From NCBI GenBank assembly GCA_031459765.1, contig JAVKHY010000009.1:1-64000 (forward strand): a DNA stretch of 64,000 bases, read 5' to 3'. Shown piece by piece: positions 43,590 through 52,716 of the stretch (positions are counted from its first letter, which is position 1; the number at the start of each line of letters is the position of its first letter). The position numbers and the translations under genes were made by a program. Source of the stretch: Armatimonadota bacterium (GTDB lineage Bacteria > Sysuimicrobiota > Sysuimicrobiia > Sysuimicrobiales > Kaftiobacteriaceae). The notes below the pieces were generated by a model. That model did no database searches, was not told where the DNA came from, and worked only from the letters and a program-made list of their open reading frames with translations.

Positions 43590-43796
43590 TCACTCCTCCG
43601 GCTGCCATGTCTGGCCCAGGTGCATGAAGTAGTACAGGATCAACCAGGCGTCGGCCAGGTTGATCAGGATCAGGTAGGGCACAGGGTGGGGCACCCGGAA
43701 GGCCACCGGCAGCTCGGCCGCCGTCAGCACCAGGAGCGCGATCAGCACGCGGAGTCCCAGGCGAAACCGATCGGGCAGGGCACGCTGATTCGCCAT
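43590..43796 (-). CDS. Cytochrome c oxidase subunit IV-like small membrane protein
   Basis: A 68-residue protein with two hydrophobic helices: LRVLIALLVLTAAELPVAF and YLILINLADAWLILYYFMHL. The YYFMHL ending of the second helix is typical of prokaryotic subunit IV (CoxD/CtaF). ATG 43796 is chosen as it lies just after the subunit I stop; a start further upstream would overlap subunit I. It supports oxidase assembly and has no catalytic residues. Confidence 0.82.
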   Translation of the reverse strand: MANQRALPDRFRLGLRVLIALLVLTAAELPVAFRVPHPVPYLILINLADAWLILYYFMHLGQTWQPEE

Positions 43797-43800
43797 CGGC

Positions 43801-45678
43801 TCAGCCCTCCACCGGCGCACCCGGTCCGGCGGCGCCGGCCACGGCCACCACGGCGTGCACCGCGCCCGGCACGCCGTAGTCGTAGGGGTGGCCCGTCACC
43901 TGCGGAGGAGACGGGAAATTCCCTTCCGGCGGAGGCGAGGGCACCTGCCACTCCAGGGTGCGCGCCCGCCAGGGGTTGGCCGCCGCCTGCGGCCCGCGCC
44001 GCCACGAGTGGACCATGTTGAAGACGAAGACGAGGAAGCTGGCGCCCAGCAGGAACGCCGAGACGGAAATGAACAGGTTCACCGGGCCGAGCGCCGGCGG
44101 ATAGTCGGCGATCCGCCGGTTCATCCCGAACATCCCCAGCCAGAACATCGGGATGAAGGTGGTGTTGTAGGTGATGAACATCCACCAGAAGTGGAGCCGC
44201 CCCAGCCCCTCGTCGTACAGGCGGCCGGTGATCTTCGGGAACCAGTAGTAGATGCCGGCGAACAGGGCGAAGATCATGCCGCCCATGATCGTGTAGTGGA
44301 AGTGGCCGACCACGAAGTAGGTGTCCTGCAGGTGCAGGTCGGTCGGCACGTCGGCGTTGAAGATGCCGGTGACGCCGCCGATCAGGAAGTTGAAGAGGAA
44401 TCCCAGGGCAAAGAGCATCGGGGTCCGCAGCCACAGCTTCCCCATCCACAGGGTGCCCAGCGCCGCCAGGAAGATCAGTCCCGTGGGGATGGAGATCAGC
44501 TCCGTGGTGGCCATGAAGGGTCCGTGGAGGTACTCGGCCATGCCGCTCGTGTACAGATGGTGCGCCCAGACGACGAAGCTGAGGGCGACGATCCCCAGGA
44601 ATCCTCCGACCACCCAGCGGTAGGCGTACAGCGGCTTGCGCGAGAAGTGCGTCAGCACCTCGAGGGCGATGCCGAAGCCGGGGAGGATCATGATGTAGAC
44701 CGCCGGGTGGGAGTAGAACCAGAAGACGTGCTGGTACAGCAGCGGCGCCCCCCCGCGCAGGGCGGAGAAGAAGGCCATGCCCGCGATGCGGTCGAGCAGA
44801 ATCATCACCAGGCCGGCGGCCAGGAACTGGGTGGCCGTGAGGCTGATCAGCGACGCGGCGAAGACCGACCAGACGAACACCGGCAGCCGCCCCCAGGTCA
44901 TCCCCGGCGCCCGCAGGCGGCCGATGGTGACCAGGAAGTTCACTCCCCCCAGGATCGAGGACAGGCCGAAGGTGATCACCGCCAGGTTGAACAGGACCTG
45001 GCCGGTGGCGTTGACCTCGCTGAGCGGCGGGTAGGCCGTCCAGCCCGTGTCGAATCCGCCGGCGAAGAAGGTGGACACCAGCAGCACGGCCACGGGGGGA
45101 ACCAGCCAGTAACTGAGGGCGTTGAGGCGCGGGAAGGCCATGTCGTCGGCGCCGATCAGGAGGGGGACGGCGTAGTTGCCCAGGCCGCCGATGATGGCGG
45201 CCACGGCGACGGCGATCATGATGATCCCGTGCATGCTCATCACGTGGGTGTAGCGGGCGGCGGTCATGATCGTCCGCCCGGGGGCGGCCAGCTCCACCCG
45301 CATCAGCATGGCGAACAGCCCGGCCAGGAGGAAGAGCGCCACGAAGGTGACCAGGTACTGGACCCCGATGACCTTGTGGTCGGTGGTGAACCGGAAGTAG
45401 CGGGGCCAGCCGTGGACCTCCTCCCGGCGCAGGGGCAGGCCGAACCAGCCCCGGGCCCAGGCATCCCACACCCCCACGCCCAGCAGCCAGCCTGTCAGGC
45501 CGAACAGATACCCGATAGAGATTGCCGCCTCCGCCGGCCAGGCCGACCGGCCCAGCAGCGTCGCCGCCCCGACGGTGGCTCCTCCGCCCAGGAGAAACCC
45601 GATCACGCCAACGATCAGCCCCCTGACCACCGGCAGCAACGCCCCAAAGGGACCGCTCTGCATTGAGTCGTCCGTCAT
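43801..45678 (-). CDS. coxA: Cytochrome c oxidase subunit I, A2-type haem-copper oxidase
   Basis: A 625-residue catalytic subunit with about twelve or more helices. The MHG at 149-151 carries a low-spin haem ligand. FYSHPAVY at 321-328 carries the CuB His324 and cross-linked Tyr328, and WAHHLYTSG and VGHFHYTIMGG carry further CuB and haem ligands. In helix VI the D-channel Glu of A1 oxidases (GHPEVY) is absent and YS precedes HP, the mark of the A2 subfamily. A long N-terminal extension of about 90 residues has two hydrophobic segments. ATG 45678 overlaps subunit II (ATGA). Confidence 0.94.
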   Translation of the reverse strand: MTDDSMQSGPFGALLPVVRGLIVGVIGFLLGGGATVGAATLLGRSAWPAEAAISIGYLFGLTGWLLGVGVWDAWARGWFGLPLRREEVHGWPRYFRFTTDHKVIGVQYLVTFVALFLLAGLFAMLMRVELAAPGRTIMTAARYTHVMSMHGIIMIAVAVAAIIGGLGNYAVPLLIGADDMAFPRLNALSYWLVPPVAVLLVSTFFAGGFDTGWTAYPPLSEVNATGQVLFNLAVITFGLSSILGGVNFLVTIGRLRAPGMTWGRLPVFVWSVFAASLISLTATQFLAAGLVMILLDRIAGMAFFSALRGGAPLLYQHVFWFYSHPAVYIMILPGFGIALEVLTHFSRKPLYAYRWVVGGFLGIVALSFVVWAHHLYTSGMAEYLHGPFMATTELISIPTGLIFLAALGTLWMGKLWLRTPMLFALGFLFNFLIGGVTGIFNADVPTDLHLQDTYFVVGHFHYTIMGGMIFALFAGIYYWFPKITGRLYDEGLGRLHFWWMFITYNTTFIPMFWLGMFGMNRRIADYPPALGPVNLFISVSAFLLGASFLVFVFNMVHSWRRGPQAAANPWRARTLEWQVPSPPPEGNFPSPPQVTGHPYDYGVPGAVHAVVAVAGAAGPGAPVEG

Positions 45679-46394
45679 CGCGACTTCCCCCTGGCCACCC
45701 ACGCCTCGAACCCGCCGGCGTCCACGACCCGCACCGGGCTGGCCATCAGGTTGTGGCCCAGGCCGCACAGCTCCGCGCACTGCAACCGCAGGTGGTAGCT
45801 GTCCTCGTAGGATCCGGCGACGGTGGGCGTGACGAAGACGCGGGTCGTCATCCCGGGCACCGCGTCGATCTTCACCCGGAAGGCGGGGATCCAGAAGGAG
45901 TGCAGTACGTCGGTGGCCGTGACGTCGAAGCGCACCCGCCGACCGACCGGCAGCACCACCTCCCGGACCGTCATGTCGTATTGGGGGTAAGAGATCTTCC
46001 ACTGCCAGCGCGAGCCCTCCACCTGCACCACCAGGTCGGCGGTGGGATTGGCGCGCAGCTCGGCCAGCCCCCGCAGTCCCGGGTTGAAGATGACGTAGAC
46101 GGCCAGGGCCGAGGTCACCCCCAGCCAGACCCACGGGACGATCCCGCGCCCAAAGAGCGGCGGCCCTTCCTCACGGGGCTCCCCGCGGACACGGAAGCGG
46201 ACCAGGCTGTAGATCAGGACGGCGAGGACAAAGGCGAAGACCGGCACGCTGAGCCGCAACAGGAGACGAAAGGCCTCGTCGATGATGGCCGCCTCGCGCG
46301 CGGCGGCCAGCGGCAGGAGATCGACCCGGGCGGCCCAGAGGCCGGCCGCGGTCAGCGCCGCCCATAGGAGCGCCGCCGCGAGATGGCGCCTCAC
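45675..46394 (-). CDS. coxB: Cytochrome c oxidase subunit II
   Basis: A 239-residue subunit with two N-terminal helices (LLWAALTAAGLWAARV and VFAFVLAVLIYSLVRFRVRG) and a periplasmic cupredoxin domain. CuA ligands are visible in VLHSFWIPAFRVKIDAVPG and CAELCGLGHNLM (two Cys, Glu, His, Met). SRWQWKISYPQ is the aromatic electron-entry region. There is no fused cytochrome c domain, so electrons come from a separate donor. GTG 46394 overlaps the regulator stop (GTGA). Confidence 0.93.
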   Translation of the reverse strand: MRRHLAAALLWAALTAAGLWAARVDLLPLAAAREAAIIDEAFRLLLRLSVPVFAFVLAVLIYSLVRFRVRGEPREEGPPLFGRGIVPWVWLGVTSALAVYVIFNPGLRGLAELRANPTADLVVQVEGSRWQWKISYPQYDMTVREVVLPVGRRVRFDVTATDVLHSFWIPAFRVKIDAVPGMTTRVFVTPTVAGSYEDSYHLRLQCAELCGLGHNLMASPVRVVDAGGFEAWVARGKSR

Positions 46395-47050
46395 GCCCTC
46401 ATCCCCTCGGACCCTACGACGCCGCGGGGCGTCGCCGTCGCCAGGTACTCGCACCGGAAATCGCCCCGCACGATGCACTGTCGTCGCCGGAGCCGCAGGC
46501 CGGCCAGCCTGCCCAGCACGGCGGGACAGAGGCGGCACAGCTCCGGAGCCCGCAGCGCGGCGGGCAGGACCGGACAGCTGTGCACAGTGACGGTGAAACC
46601 TCCGCCGGTGCGCCGCACCTCGGTCGTTGCCGGGTCGAACAGAACGGCCAGGGCGGCCCGCAGCCTGGTCTCCGGCTCCGGAATCTCCCCGATCTCCCGC
46701 CGGCCGGCGGCGATGTCGCCGGCGGCCGCGGCGAGCAGCGTGCCGAAACGGCGGGGCGAGCGGCGCCGGGCGGCGGCCAGCGTCGCGGCCAGAACGGAGA
46801 GGGCGAGATCAGGCGACCCGCCTCCCCCGGAGGCTGTGGGCCGGTACCGGAAGACAAGGGGCGGACGGCCACGGGGGGCGCGGGAAGGGGCCTCGGTGAC
46901 CAGCCCGTCCCTCTCCAGCCTCAGCAGGTGATGCCGGAGGGTCGCCCGCGACAGCCCTGTCTCGCGCTGCAGGTCGGCCATCGTGCACCCGCCGCGTCGC
47001 AACACCTGCAACACTCGGGCGCGTGTCGAAGGGTCTGTGGCGTAGGTCAT
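46391..47050 (-). CDS. SufR-like HTH regulator with C-terminal cysteine cluster
   Basis: A 219-residue regulator. The N-terminal winged helix has TRARVLQVLRRGGCTMADLQ and TGLSRATLRHHLLRL. The C-terminal part has HSCPVLPAALRAPELCRLCP and RRRQCIVRGDFRCEY, resembling SufR, where cysteines bind an Fe-S cluster that senses iron or redox state. It overlaps coxB by 4 nt and is the first gene of the oxidase operon, so it probably regulates that operon. ATG 47050 is the start; no Shine-Dalgarno is evident, so a leaderless or weakly translated message is possible. Confidence 0.82.
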   Translation of the reverse strand: MTYATDPSTRARVLQVLRRGGCTMADLQRETGLSRATLRHHLLRLERDGLVTEAPSRAPRGRPPLVFRYRPTASGGGGSPDLALSVLAATLAAARRRSPRRFGTLLAAAAGDIAAGRREIGEIPEPETRLRAALAVLFDPATTEVRRTGGGFTVTVHSCPVLPAALRAPELCRLCPAVLGRLAGLRLRRRQCIVRGDFRCEYLATATPRGVVGSEGMRA

Positions 47051-47172
47051 TCGGGGACGGGCCACGGAAGTTTTCGATGATTTCAATCAACAAAAATATT
47101 GGAATTCAAAATACCAGCCGTCCGGGCCCATGCCTATCGGGCGGAGACCTGATTCTGCTCCGGGAGACGAGC
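47051..47172 (-). promoter_or_regulatory. AT-rich promoter/operator island of the cox operon
   Basis: Positions 47080-47113 are unusually A+T-rich for this window, with runs such as AACAAAAATATTGG and GAATTCAAAAT on the plus strand. It lies immediately upstream of the SufR-like regulator and the oxidase genes and is the obvious promoter and operator region. A precise hexamer pair is not claimed. Confidence 0.4.
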
Positions 47173-47577
47173 CTACCGTCCCCCCTGTCGGTAGGCCTCG
47201 TCCACCTCTACCTGGAACCCGTTGGCCAGCGCGTTGGTCTGGTTGGCCATCCCGACCACCGCCATCAGTTCGGCCAGCATCTCCTCGCTCATCCCCTTCT
47301 TCCGGGCCGCGGCGGTGTGGCTGTGGATGCAGTAGCGGCAGCCGTTAGTCACACTCACGGCGATGTAGATCAGCTCCTTGGTCAGCGGGTCAAGGGCCCC
47401 GGGCCCCATCACCGCCTTCACGCCCTCCCAGGTGCGCCGCAACAACTCCGGCTGGACGGCCAGGGCCTTCCAGAAGTTGTTCACCCAGTCGACCTGGCGC
47501 GTGGCCATGATGTCGTCGAACACCTCTCGCACCGCCGGACTCGCCGTTCCATACTCCACCAGCTCGACCGTCGCCAT
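47173..47577 (-). CDS. Carboxymuconolactone decarboxylase/AhpD-like protein
   Basis: A 134-residue alpha-helical protein. LTKELIYIAVSVTNGCRYCIHSH contains the conserved CxxC followed by His that gives AhpD-type peroxidase/disulfide activity. MSEEMLAELMAVVGMANQTN follows. Most relatives act in thiol-dependent oxidative stress defence and few are true decarboxylases. It lies between the cox regulator and asnB as a single gene. Confidence 0.85.
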   Translation of the reverse strand: MATVELVEYGTASPAVREVFDDIMATRQVDWVNNFWKALAVQPELLRRTWEGVKAVMGPGALDPLTKELIYIAVSVTNGCRYCIHSHTAAARKKGMSEEMLAELMAVVGMANQTNALANGFQVEVDEAYRQGGR

Positions 47578-47683
47578 CTGCTCCTCCCCCGTGATTGATC
47601 ATGCCGACGGTACCATCCTGACGCCCGGCACCGCGCCGCTGCAAGCCCCACCACGGCCAGGCCTCCGGCCGAGCCGGCAGGTC

Positions 47684-49582
47684 TCAGAGGCGGTAGCGGT
47701 CGTGCAGGATCGCGAAGGACCCGACCATGAGGACCAGCGGGTCGGCGAGCCGCCGCCGCTGCGGGTCGAGCCGGGGCACCCGGTCCAGCAGCGCCAGCAC
47801 CCCCGCGGGATCCAGGAAGGGCACCGAGCGGAAGGACGGAGCGCGCACCGCGTCCTGGATGAGAGCCAGGGTCCTGCCCTGCTCGCCGAGGGACAGAGGC
47901 GGGGCCAGGAAGCCGTGCTTGGGCCGCCGGGAGATCGCAGGCGGGACGAAAGGTTCCACGGCCGCGCGCAGCAGCCCCTTCGGCCTGTCCCCCATGCGCA
48001 GCAGAGACACCGGGAGCGCGCTGACGGCGTCGAACAGGACGTGGTCGAGGAAGGGCAGACGCACCTCGACGCCGTGGGCCATATCCAGGCGGTCGGCGGC
48101 CAGGTGATAGTTGACGAAGAAGGACTTCGTCCAGACGTACAGGAGTTGCCTGGCCGGCTCGCGCCCCACCACCCGCCGGAGATCCAGTCCCAGCAGGAGA
48201 TCCCCGTAGGGATCGCGTCTTCGGAATTTCTCCAGGAACTCCGCAGCGATCACGGAACGGATCATCGCCAGCCCGTCCGCCAGCGCGTGCCGGCTCGGGG
48301 CGGAAACGGCGGCCAGGCGGCTCAGCCGGTACAGCCACGGCGAAATCTCCGCCGTCACCTGCTCCGGCCGATCCGCAGACCCGAAGCTTCGGAGGAGGCG
48401 CCGGAAAAGGCTCTCGCCACGGTTCGGAGCGTCGGAAGAGGGGGGCTGACAGAAACCGTATCCGGCGAACAGCTCGTCGCCGCCCTCCCCCGACAGCACC
48501 ACCTTGTATCCGGAACGCTGGACAAGACGGCTCAGCAGAAAGCGCGCCGATGCGTGACCGTTCAGCTGAACCGTCTCTCCGTGCAGGACGGTGTCGACGA
48601 AGGTCTCGGCGAGCGCAGCCTCGCCCACGGGGAGAGGATTGAAACGGGCGCCGACGTGGCGCGCCATCCGGGCCGCCGGCTCGCGTTCGTCGAATCCGTC
48701 TCCCTCGAAGGCGAGCGTGAACACCGTCAGCGGATGACCGGCGTGCGCCGCAGCGAGCCCCAGCACGGAGGAAGAGTCCAGGCCGCCGCTCAGGAGGACG
48801 CCCGCGGGAACGTCCCCCCGCAGCCGGAGGCGGACGGCCTCCTCGAGGAGGTGGCGCGTGCGCTCGACGAGCTCATCGCCGCGGAGACCGCGAGGCCCCC
48901 GTCGGGCCCAAGGGAACGTGATGTCCCAGTAGCGCACCAGGCGGCTGGAACGGGCGGTGGCGAGCAGGAACTCCCCGGGAGGAACCTGGCGGATGCCCCT
49001 GAACAGCGATCGTCGCCGGTCCATGCAGAAAAACAGGTAATCGTACACCGTCTCCTCATCCCAGGCGGCGGGCAGACCCGCGGCCAGCAGGGCCTTGCCC
49101 TCCGAGGCCAGGAAGAGCGTGCCGCCGTGTTCCGCGTAAAACAGGGGCTTGATCCCGAAGCGGTCGCGGGCCGCAAAGAGCTGCGCGCGCCGATCGTCCC
49201 AGAGGATGAAGGCGAACTCGCCGCGCAGATGCCGCAGGCAGTCCGTCCCCAGTTCCTCGTACAAGTGCAGGGCGACCTCGCTGTCCGACCGGGTCCGGAA
49301 GCGGTGGCCGCGCCGCTCCAGATCGCGGCGGATCTCGGCGTCCCCGTAGAACTCCCCGTTGACGACGAGGCGCACCGCCCCATCCTCGCTGCTCAGCGGG
49401 TGGGCGCGCGACGCCAGGTCCACGATGCTGAGCCGGGTGTGCCCCAACCCGACGCGCCCCGCGGGGGAGATCCAGACGTTCTCGTCATCGGGTCCGCGGT
49501 GCCGGAGCGCCGTCGTGGCCCGGGTCAGCGCCACCCTGCTGACGGGACCGTTCCGTGAGTAGACGCCGACGATGCCGCACAT
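47684..49582 (-). CDS. asnB: Glutamine-hydrolysing asparagine synthase
   Basis: A 632-residue two-domain enzyme. The N-terminal class II amidotransferase starts MCGIVGVYSR (Cys2 nucleophile) with ALRHRGPDDENVW and GHTRLSIVDL. The C-terminal synthetase has the PP-loop LLSGGLDSSSVLGLA and LSGEGGDELFAGYG. It makes asparagine from aspartate, glutamine and ATP, or an amide on another substrate. The length fits the long AsnB form found in polysaccharide and peptide-modification loci. It lies 15 nt after the HTTM gene. Confidence 0.92.
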   Translation of the reverse strand: MCGIVGVYSRNGPVSRVALTRATTALRHRGPDDENVWISPAGRVGLGHTRLSIVDLASRAHPLSSEDGAVRLVVNGEFYGDAEIRRDLERRGHRFRTRSDSEVALHLYEELGTDCLRHLRGEFAFILWDDRRAQLFAARDRFGIKPLFYAEHGGTLFLASEGKALLAAGLPAAWDEETVYDYLFFCMDRRRSLFRGIRQVPPGEFLLATARSSRLVRYWDITFPWARRGPRGLRGDELVERTRHLLEEAVRLRLRGDVPAGVLLSGGLDSSSVLGLAAAHAGHPLTVFTLAFEGDGFDEREPAARMARHVGARFNPLPVGEAALAETFVDTVLHGETVQLNGHASARFLLSRLVQRSGYKVVLSGEGGDELFAGYGFCQPPSSDAPNRGESLFRRLLRSFGSADRPEQVTAEISPWLYRLSRLAAVSAPSRHALADGLAMIRSVIAAEFLEKFRRRDPYGDLLLGLDLRRVVGREPARQLLYVWTKSFFVNYHLAADRLDMAHGVEVRLPFLDHVLFDAVSALPVSLLRMGDRPKGLLRAAVEPFVPPAISRRPKHGFLAPPLSLGEQGRTLALIQDAVRAPSFRSVPFLDPAGVLALLDRVPRLDPQRRRLADPLVLMVGSFAILHDRYRL

Positions 49583-49597
49583 GATCGCACAGCCGGC

Positions 49598-51094
49598 TCA
49601 GGGAGCCATGGAGGAGATCTCGACCTGGTCCGGCCGGCAGGTGAACCGCAGGAGACGACTGGTCCGCACAGACGGCGCGGAGTGCTCCGGGACCACGACC
49701 CGCTCGACCGTGGCGAAGACGTCCACCGGGCCGACGGGGCCCCGTCGCAGGCAGTAGCGGCGGGCCGCCCGGCGGAGGATCGACTCCTTCAGCTCACCCC
49801 GCCGCGATCGAGGGATCTTGGCCCAGGTCACCCCGTGGAGGTTGGCCTGGAGCAAGGTGCTGCGCGGCGAGGACGGGAAGAGGTCCCGGGGGTCGCCGAG
49901 GACCGCGGAGCCGCCCCGGCGCTCGATCAGCGTGTACCGGAAGACGAAGTTACGGTCGTCGATCCAGTCGAACAACCGGTAGCTCTGGGAGATCCCGACC
50001 ATCCACAGCGGCAGGTGGAAGGGATTGACCGAGAGGACATCGGCCACCACGCGCTCGCTGGCAAACTCCTCGGGAGGGCCTCCGGCCTCTGCAGTCGGCG
50101 TCCGCCAGGGGGGATTCTGGATGTCGGCGACCATCTGCAGCGCAAGACAGGCGACCACGAAGGCTCCCAGCCGGTCCGCCCGGCGGGCCGGAGGGACCGG
50201 CGCCGGGAGGGGCGGCGGCCCGGATCGGCAGAGGAGGCGCATCAGATCGTGCCGGAGGATCAGGACCAGAGCCCCCGCCATCCCCAGGTTGGCCAGAGGG
50301 ATGTCCATCGTCGCCACGATACCGAGGTGGAAGGCCAGCAGGACCGGGACGAGCAGCCACTTCACCGGTCGGACCGGCCACAGCACCAGGAGCGCCAGCA
50401 GCGGTTCGGTGAGCAGCACGGCGTGGTTGACCGCGGCGAGCGCCGGGAGGTGGCGCGGTTCCCAGAATGTCGGGGCCCGGGAGACGGACAGCTGCAGGAT
50501 GACATAGAGCGCCGTGCCCTGACGCCACATCGGGCTCGTCCACTTCCACAATCCGGCCACGACGTAGACCATCGCCAGATTGATGAGGAAGAGCCGCACG
50601 GCGGCCCCCGGCACGGTCCGCCGGATCCAGTTCTCCGGCACGCGGCGGCCGCCGGCCAGCCAGTCCGAAAGCGTCAAGGTGGTGCCGACGGGCAGCAGGA
50701 TCGACCAGAAGAGCAACAGGTGCATCACGCCGTCCTCAACGTAACTCACGGGGAAGTTCCAGCGGTAGGTGGAGACGGCGACGAGGTAGAGCGCGGCGGC
50801 GGCGAGCCTGGGTCGGACGCCCAGGACCAGCAGTAACGACGCTCCCAGGGCGAGAAGATAGGTGAACCGGATCAGGGCCTCGCTCATCCCGGCCTGGAAG
50901 AGGCCCATCCGGCTCGCCCAGAAGATCCGCTGCAGCAACGCGTGGTCGAGCAGCCCGTCCGGGCTGCTGAAGTCGTCGATCTCGGTCCAGGTGCGGAGGA
51001 AGTACAGGAAGGTGATGCCGCCGACGAGGATCCGGAAGACGTCCACGGGGAGCGCATAGACGGGGCACATGAAGGCCCGCGTCAGGCTCCACAT
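49598..51094 (-). CDS. HTTM-domain membrane protein (gamma-carboxylase-like)
   Basis: A 498-residue membrane protein. Several hydrophobic helices occupy the first 300 residues (DVFRILVGGITFLYFL, YLLALGASLLLVLGVRP, HLLLFWSILLPVG). A soluble C-terminal part follows, with ANLHGVTWAKIPRS. The N-terminal helices and SYVEDGVMHLLLFW region resemble the HTTM domain of vitamin K-dependent gamma-glutamyl carboxylase relatives. The activity of bacterial members is mostly unknown. ATG 51094 is used. It is in the same direction as asnB and divergent from the flavoprotein gene. Confidence 0.8.
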   Translation of the reverse strand: MWSLTRAFMCPVYALPVDVFRILVGGITFLYFLRTWTEIDDFSSPDGLLDHALLQRIFWASRMGLFQAGMSEALIRFTYLLALGASLLLVLGVRPRLAAAALYLVAVSTYRWNFPVSYVEDGVMHLLLFWSILLPVGTTLTLSDWLAGGRRVPENWIRRTVPGAAVRLFLINLAMVYVVAGLWKWTSPMWRQGTALYVILQLSVSRAPTFWEPRHLPALAAVNHAVLLTEPLLALLVLWPVRPVKWLLVPVLLAFHLGIVATMDIPLANLGMAGALVLILRHDLMRLLCRSGPPPLPAPVPPARRADRLGAFVVACLALQMVADIQNPPWRTPTAEAGGPPEEFASERVVADVLSVNPFHLPLWMVGISQSYRLFDWIDDRNFVFRYTLIERRGGSAVLGDPRDLFPSSPRSTLLQANLHGVTWAKIPRSRRGELKESILRRAARRYCLRRGPVGPVDVFATVERVVVPEHSAPSVRTSRLLRFTCRPDQVEISSMAP

Positions 51095-51184
51095 GACGGA
51101 GTCACCGGTCAGCCGGGCCGTCGTCTCGCTCCGCCGAGGAGCGGGCGAGAGGTGTGCCGTGACGGCCGCGGAGGCCCCTGCCGG

Positions 51185-52606
51185 GTGAGCGATCTGTATG
51201 ACGCGGTCGTGGTGGGCGCCGGGCCGAACGGCCTGGCGGCGGGAATCACCCTGGCCCGCGCGGGCCTCCGCGTCCTGATCCTGGAGGCGGCGGCGACCGT
51301 CGGCGGAGGAGCGCGCTCGGCCGAGCTCACGCTGCCCGGCTTCGTTCACGATGTCTGCTCCGCCTTCCATCCCCTGGGCCTGGCCTCGCCCTTCATGCGC
51401 TCACTCCCGCTGGAATCTCACGGCCTGCGCTGGATCCATCCTCCGGTGCCCCTGGCCCACCCCCTCGATCGCGGTGCGGCCGTCCTGCTGGAGCGGACGG
51501 TGGAAACCACCGCGCAGGGCGTGGATCCGGACACAGACGCCTACCGCCGTCTGATGCAGCCGCTGGTCGCCGGCGCCGACGCGCTGCTCGACGACCTTCT
51601 GGGGCCGCTGCGACTGCCGCAGCATCCCGTCCTTACGGCCCGATTCGGCCTGGCCGGCCTCCGCTCCGTGCGCGCCGTCGCCGGGCGGTTTTCCGGCCCG
51701 AAGGCCCGGGCCCTGCTGGCCGGACTGGGCGCGCACGCCATCCTTCCCCTCCACGCCCCGGGCACCGCCGCGTTCGCCCTGATCCTGGGGATGCTGGGCC
51801 ACCTCGTCGGCTGGCCCGTGGCGGAAGGGGGAACGCAGCGTATCGCCGACGCTCTGGCCTCGGTCTTCCGGTCGCTGGGCGGCACCATCCAGACCCGGTC
51901 GCCGGTGACGTCCCTCGCGGACCTCCCCTCCTCGCGGGCGGTCTTGCTCGATCTGAGCCCCCGGCAGGTCGCGCACATTGCCGGGGACCGCCTTCCGGAC
52001 GGCTACCGCCGTCGCCTTGCCCGCTACCGCTACGGTCCCGGCGCATTCAAGGTGGACTGGGCCCTCGACGGCCCCATCCCCTGGGCCGCGCCCGAGTGCC
52101 TCCGGGCCGGCGTCGTACACGTCGGCGGCACGCTCGAGGAGATCGCTGCGGCCGAGGACGCGGTGGCCCGAGGCCGGGTGCCCGAGCGGCCCTTCGTGCT
52201 GGTCGGCCAGCAGAGCCTGTTTGACGCGAGCCGCGCGCCCTATCCTCGACAGACGGCGTGGGCGTACTGCCATGTCCCTTCTGGATCCCGGGAGGAGATG
52301 ACCGGGCGGATCGAGGCGCAGATCGAGCGCTTCGCCCCCGGATTCCGCGAGCGGATCCTCGCCCGGAGCGTCCGCTTCCCTGCCGATCTGGAGCGCGAGA
52401 ACCCCAACTTCGTCGGGGGCGACATCGCCGCCGGCTCCCAGGACCTGCGGCAGCTCCTGGCGCGCTCGCTCCGTCGCGATCCCTACGCCACCCCCGTCAA
52501 GGGCCTCTACCTCTGCTCGGCCTCCACCCCGCCGGGGGCGGGCGTTCACGGCATGTGCGGCTACCACGCCGCCCGCTCCGCCCTGCGGCGGGAGTTCGGG
52601 ATGTGA
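51185..52606 (+). CDS. Phytoene-desaturase-like FAD-dependent oxidoreductase
   Basis: A 473-residue flavoprotein. It opens VSDLYDAVVVGAGPNGLAAG with the Rossmann GxGxxG and then VLILEAAATVGGGARS. A C-terminal PPGAGVHGMCGYHAA block is the FAD-binding end motif of CrtI/retinol-saturase-type proteins. This sub-family is found outside carotenoid clusters and the substrate is unknown. GTG 51185 is chosen because it opens just before the FAD motif. It is divergent from the HTTM gene and might share its regulation. Confidence 0.85.
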   Translation: MSDLYDAVVVGAGPNGLAAGITLARAGLRVLILEAAATVGGGARSAELTLPGFVHDVCSAFHPLGLASPFMRSLPLESHGLRWIHPPVPLAHPLDRGAAVLLERTVETTAQGVDPDTDAYRRLMQPLVAGADALLDDLLGPLRLPQHPVLTARFGLAGLRSVRAVAGRFSGPKARALLAGLGAHAILPLHAPGTAAFALILGMLGHLVGWPVAEGGTQRIADALASVFRSLGGTIQTRSPVTSLADLPSSRAVLLDLSPRQVAHIAGDRLPDGYRRRLARYRYGPGAFKVDWALDGPIPWAAPECLRAGVVHVGGTLEEIAAAEDAVARGRVPERPFVLVGQQSLFDASRAPYPRQTAWAYCHVPSGSREEMTGRIEAQIERFAPGFRERILARSVRFPADLERENPNFVGGDIAAGSQDLRQLLARSLRRDPYATPVKGLYLCSASTPPGAGVHGMCGYHAARSALRREFGM

Positions 52607-52716
52607 AATATTCCTCCACTTCCGGCGTCGGAACGACGAGGGGAAGGGGGGCGTTCGGCGAAGACGCCTCCCCGGCACGGCTTTCGGCAGACGGTGGGCT
52701 TGTCAGGGAGGGGCCG

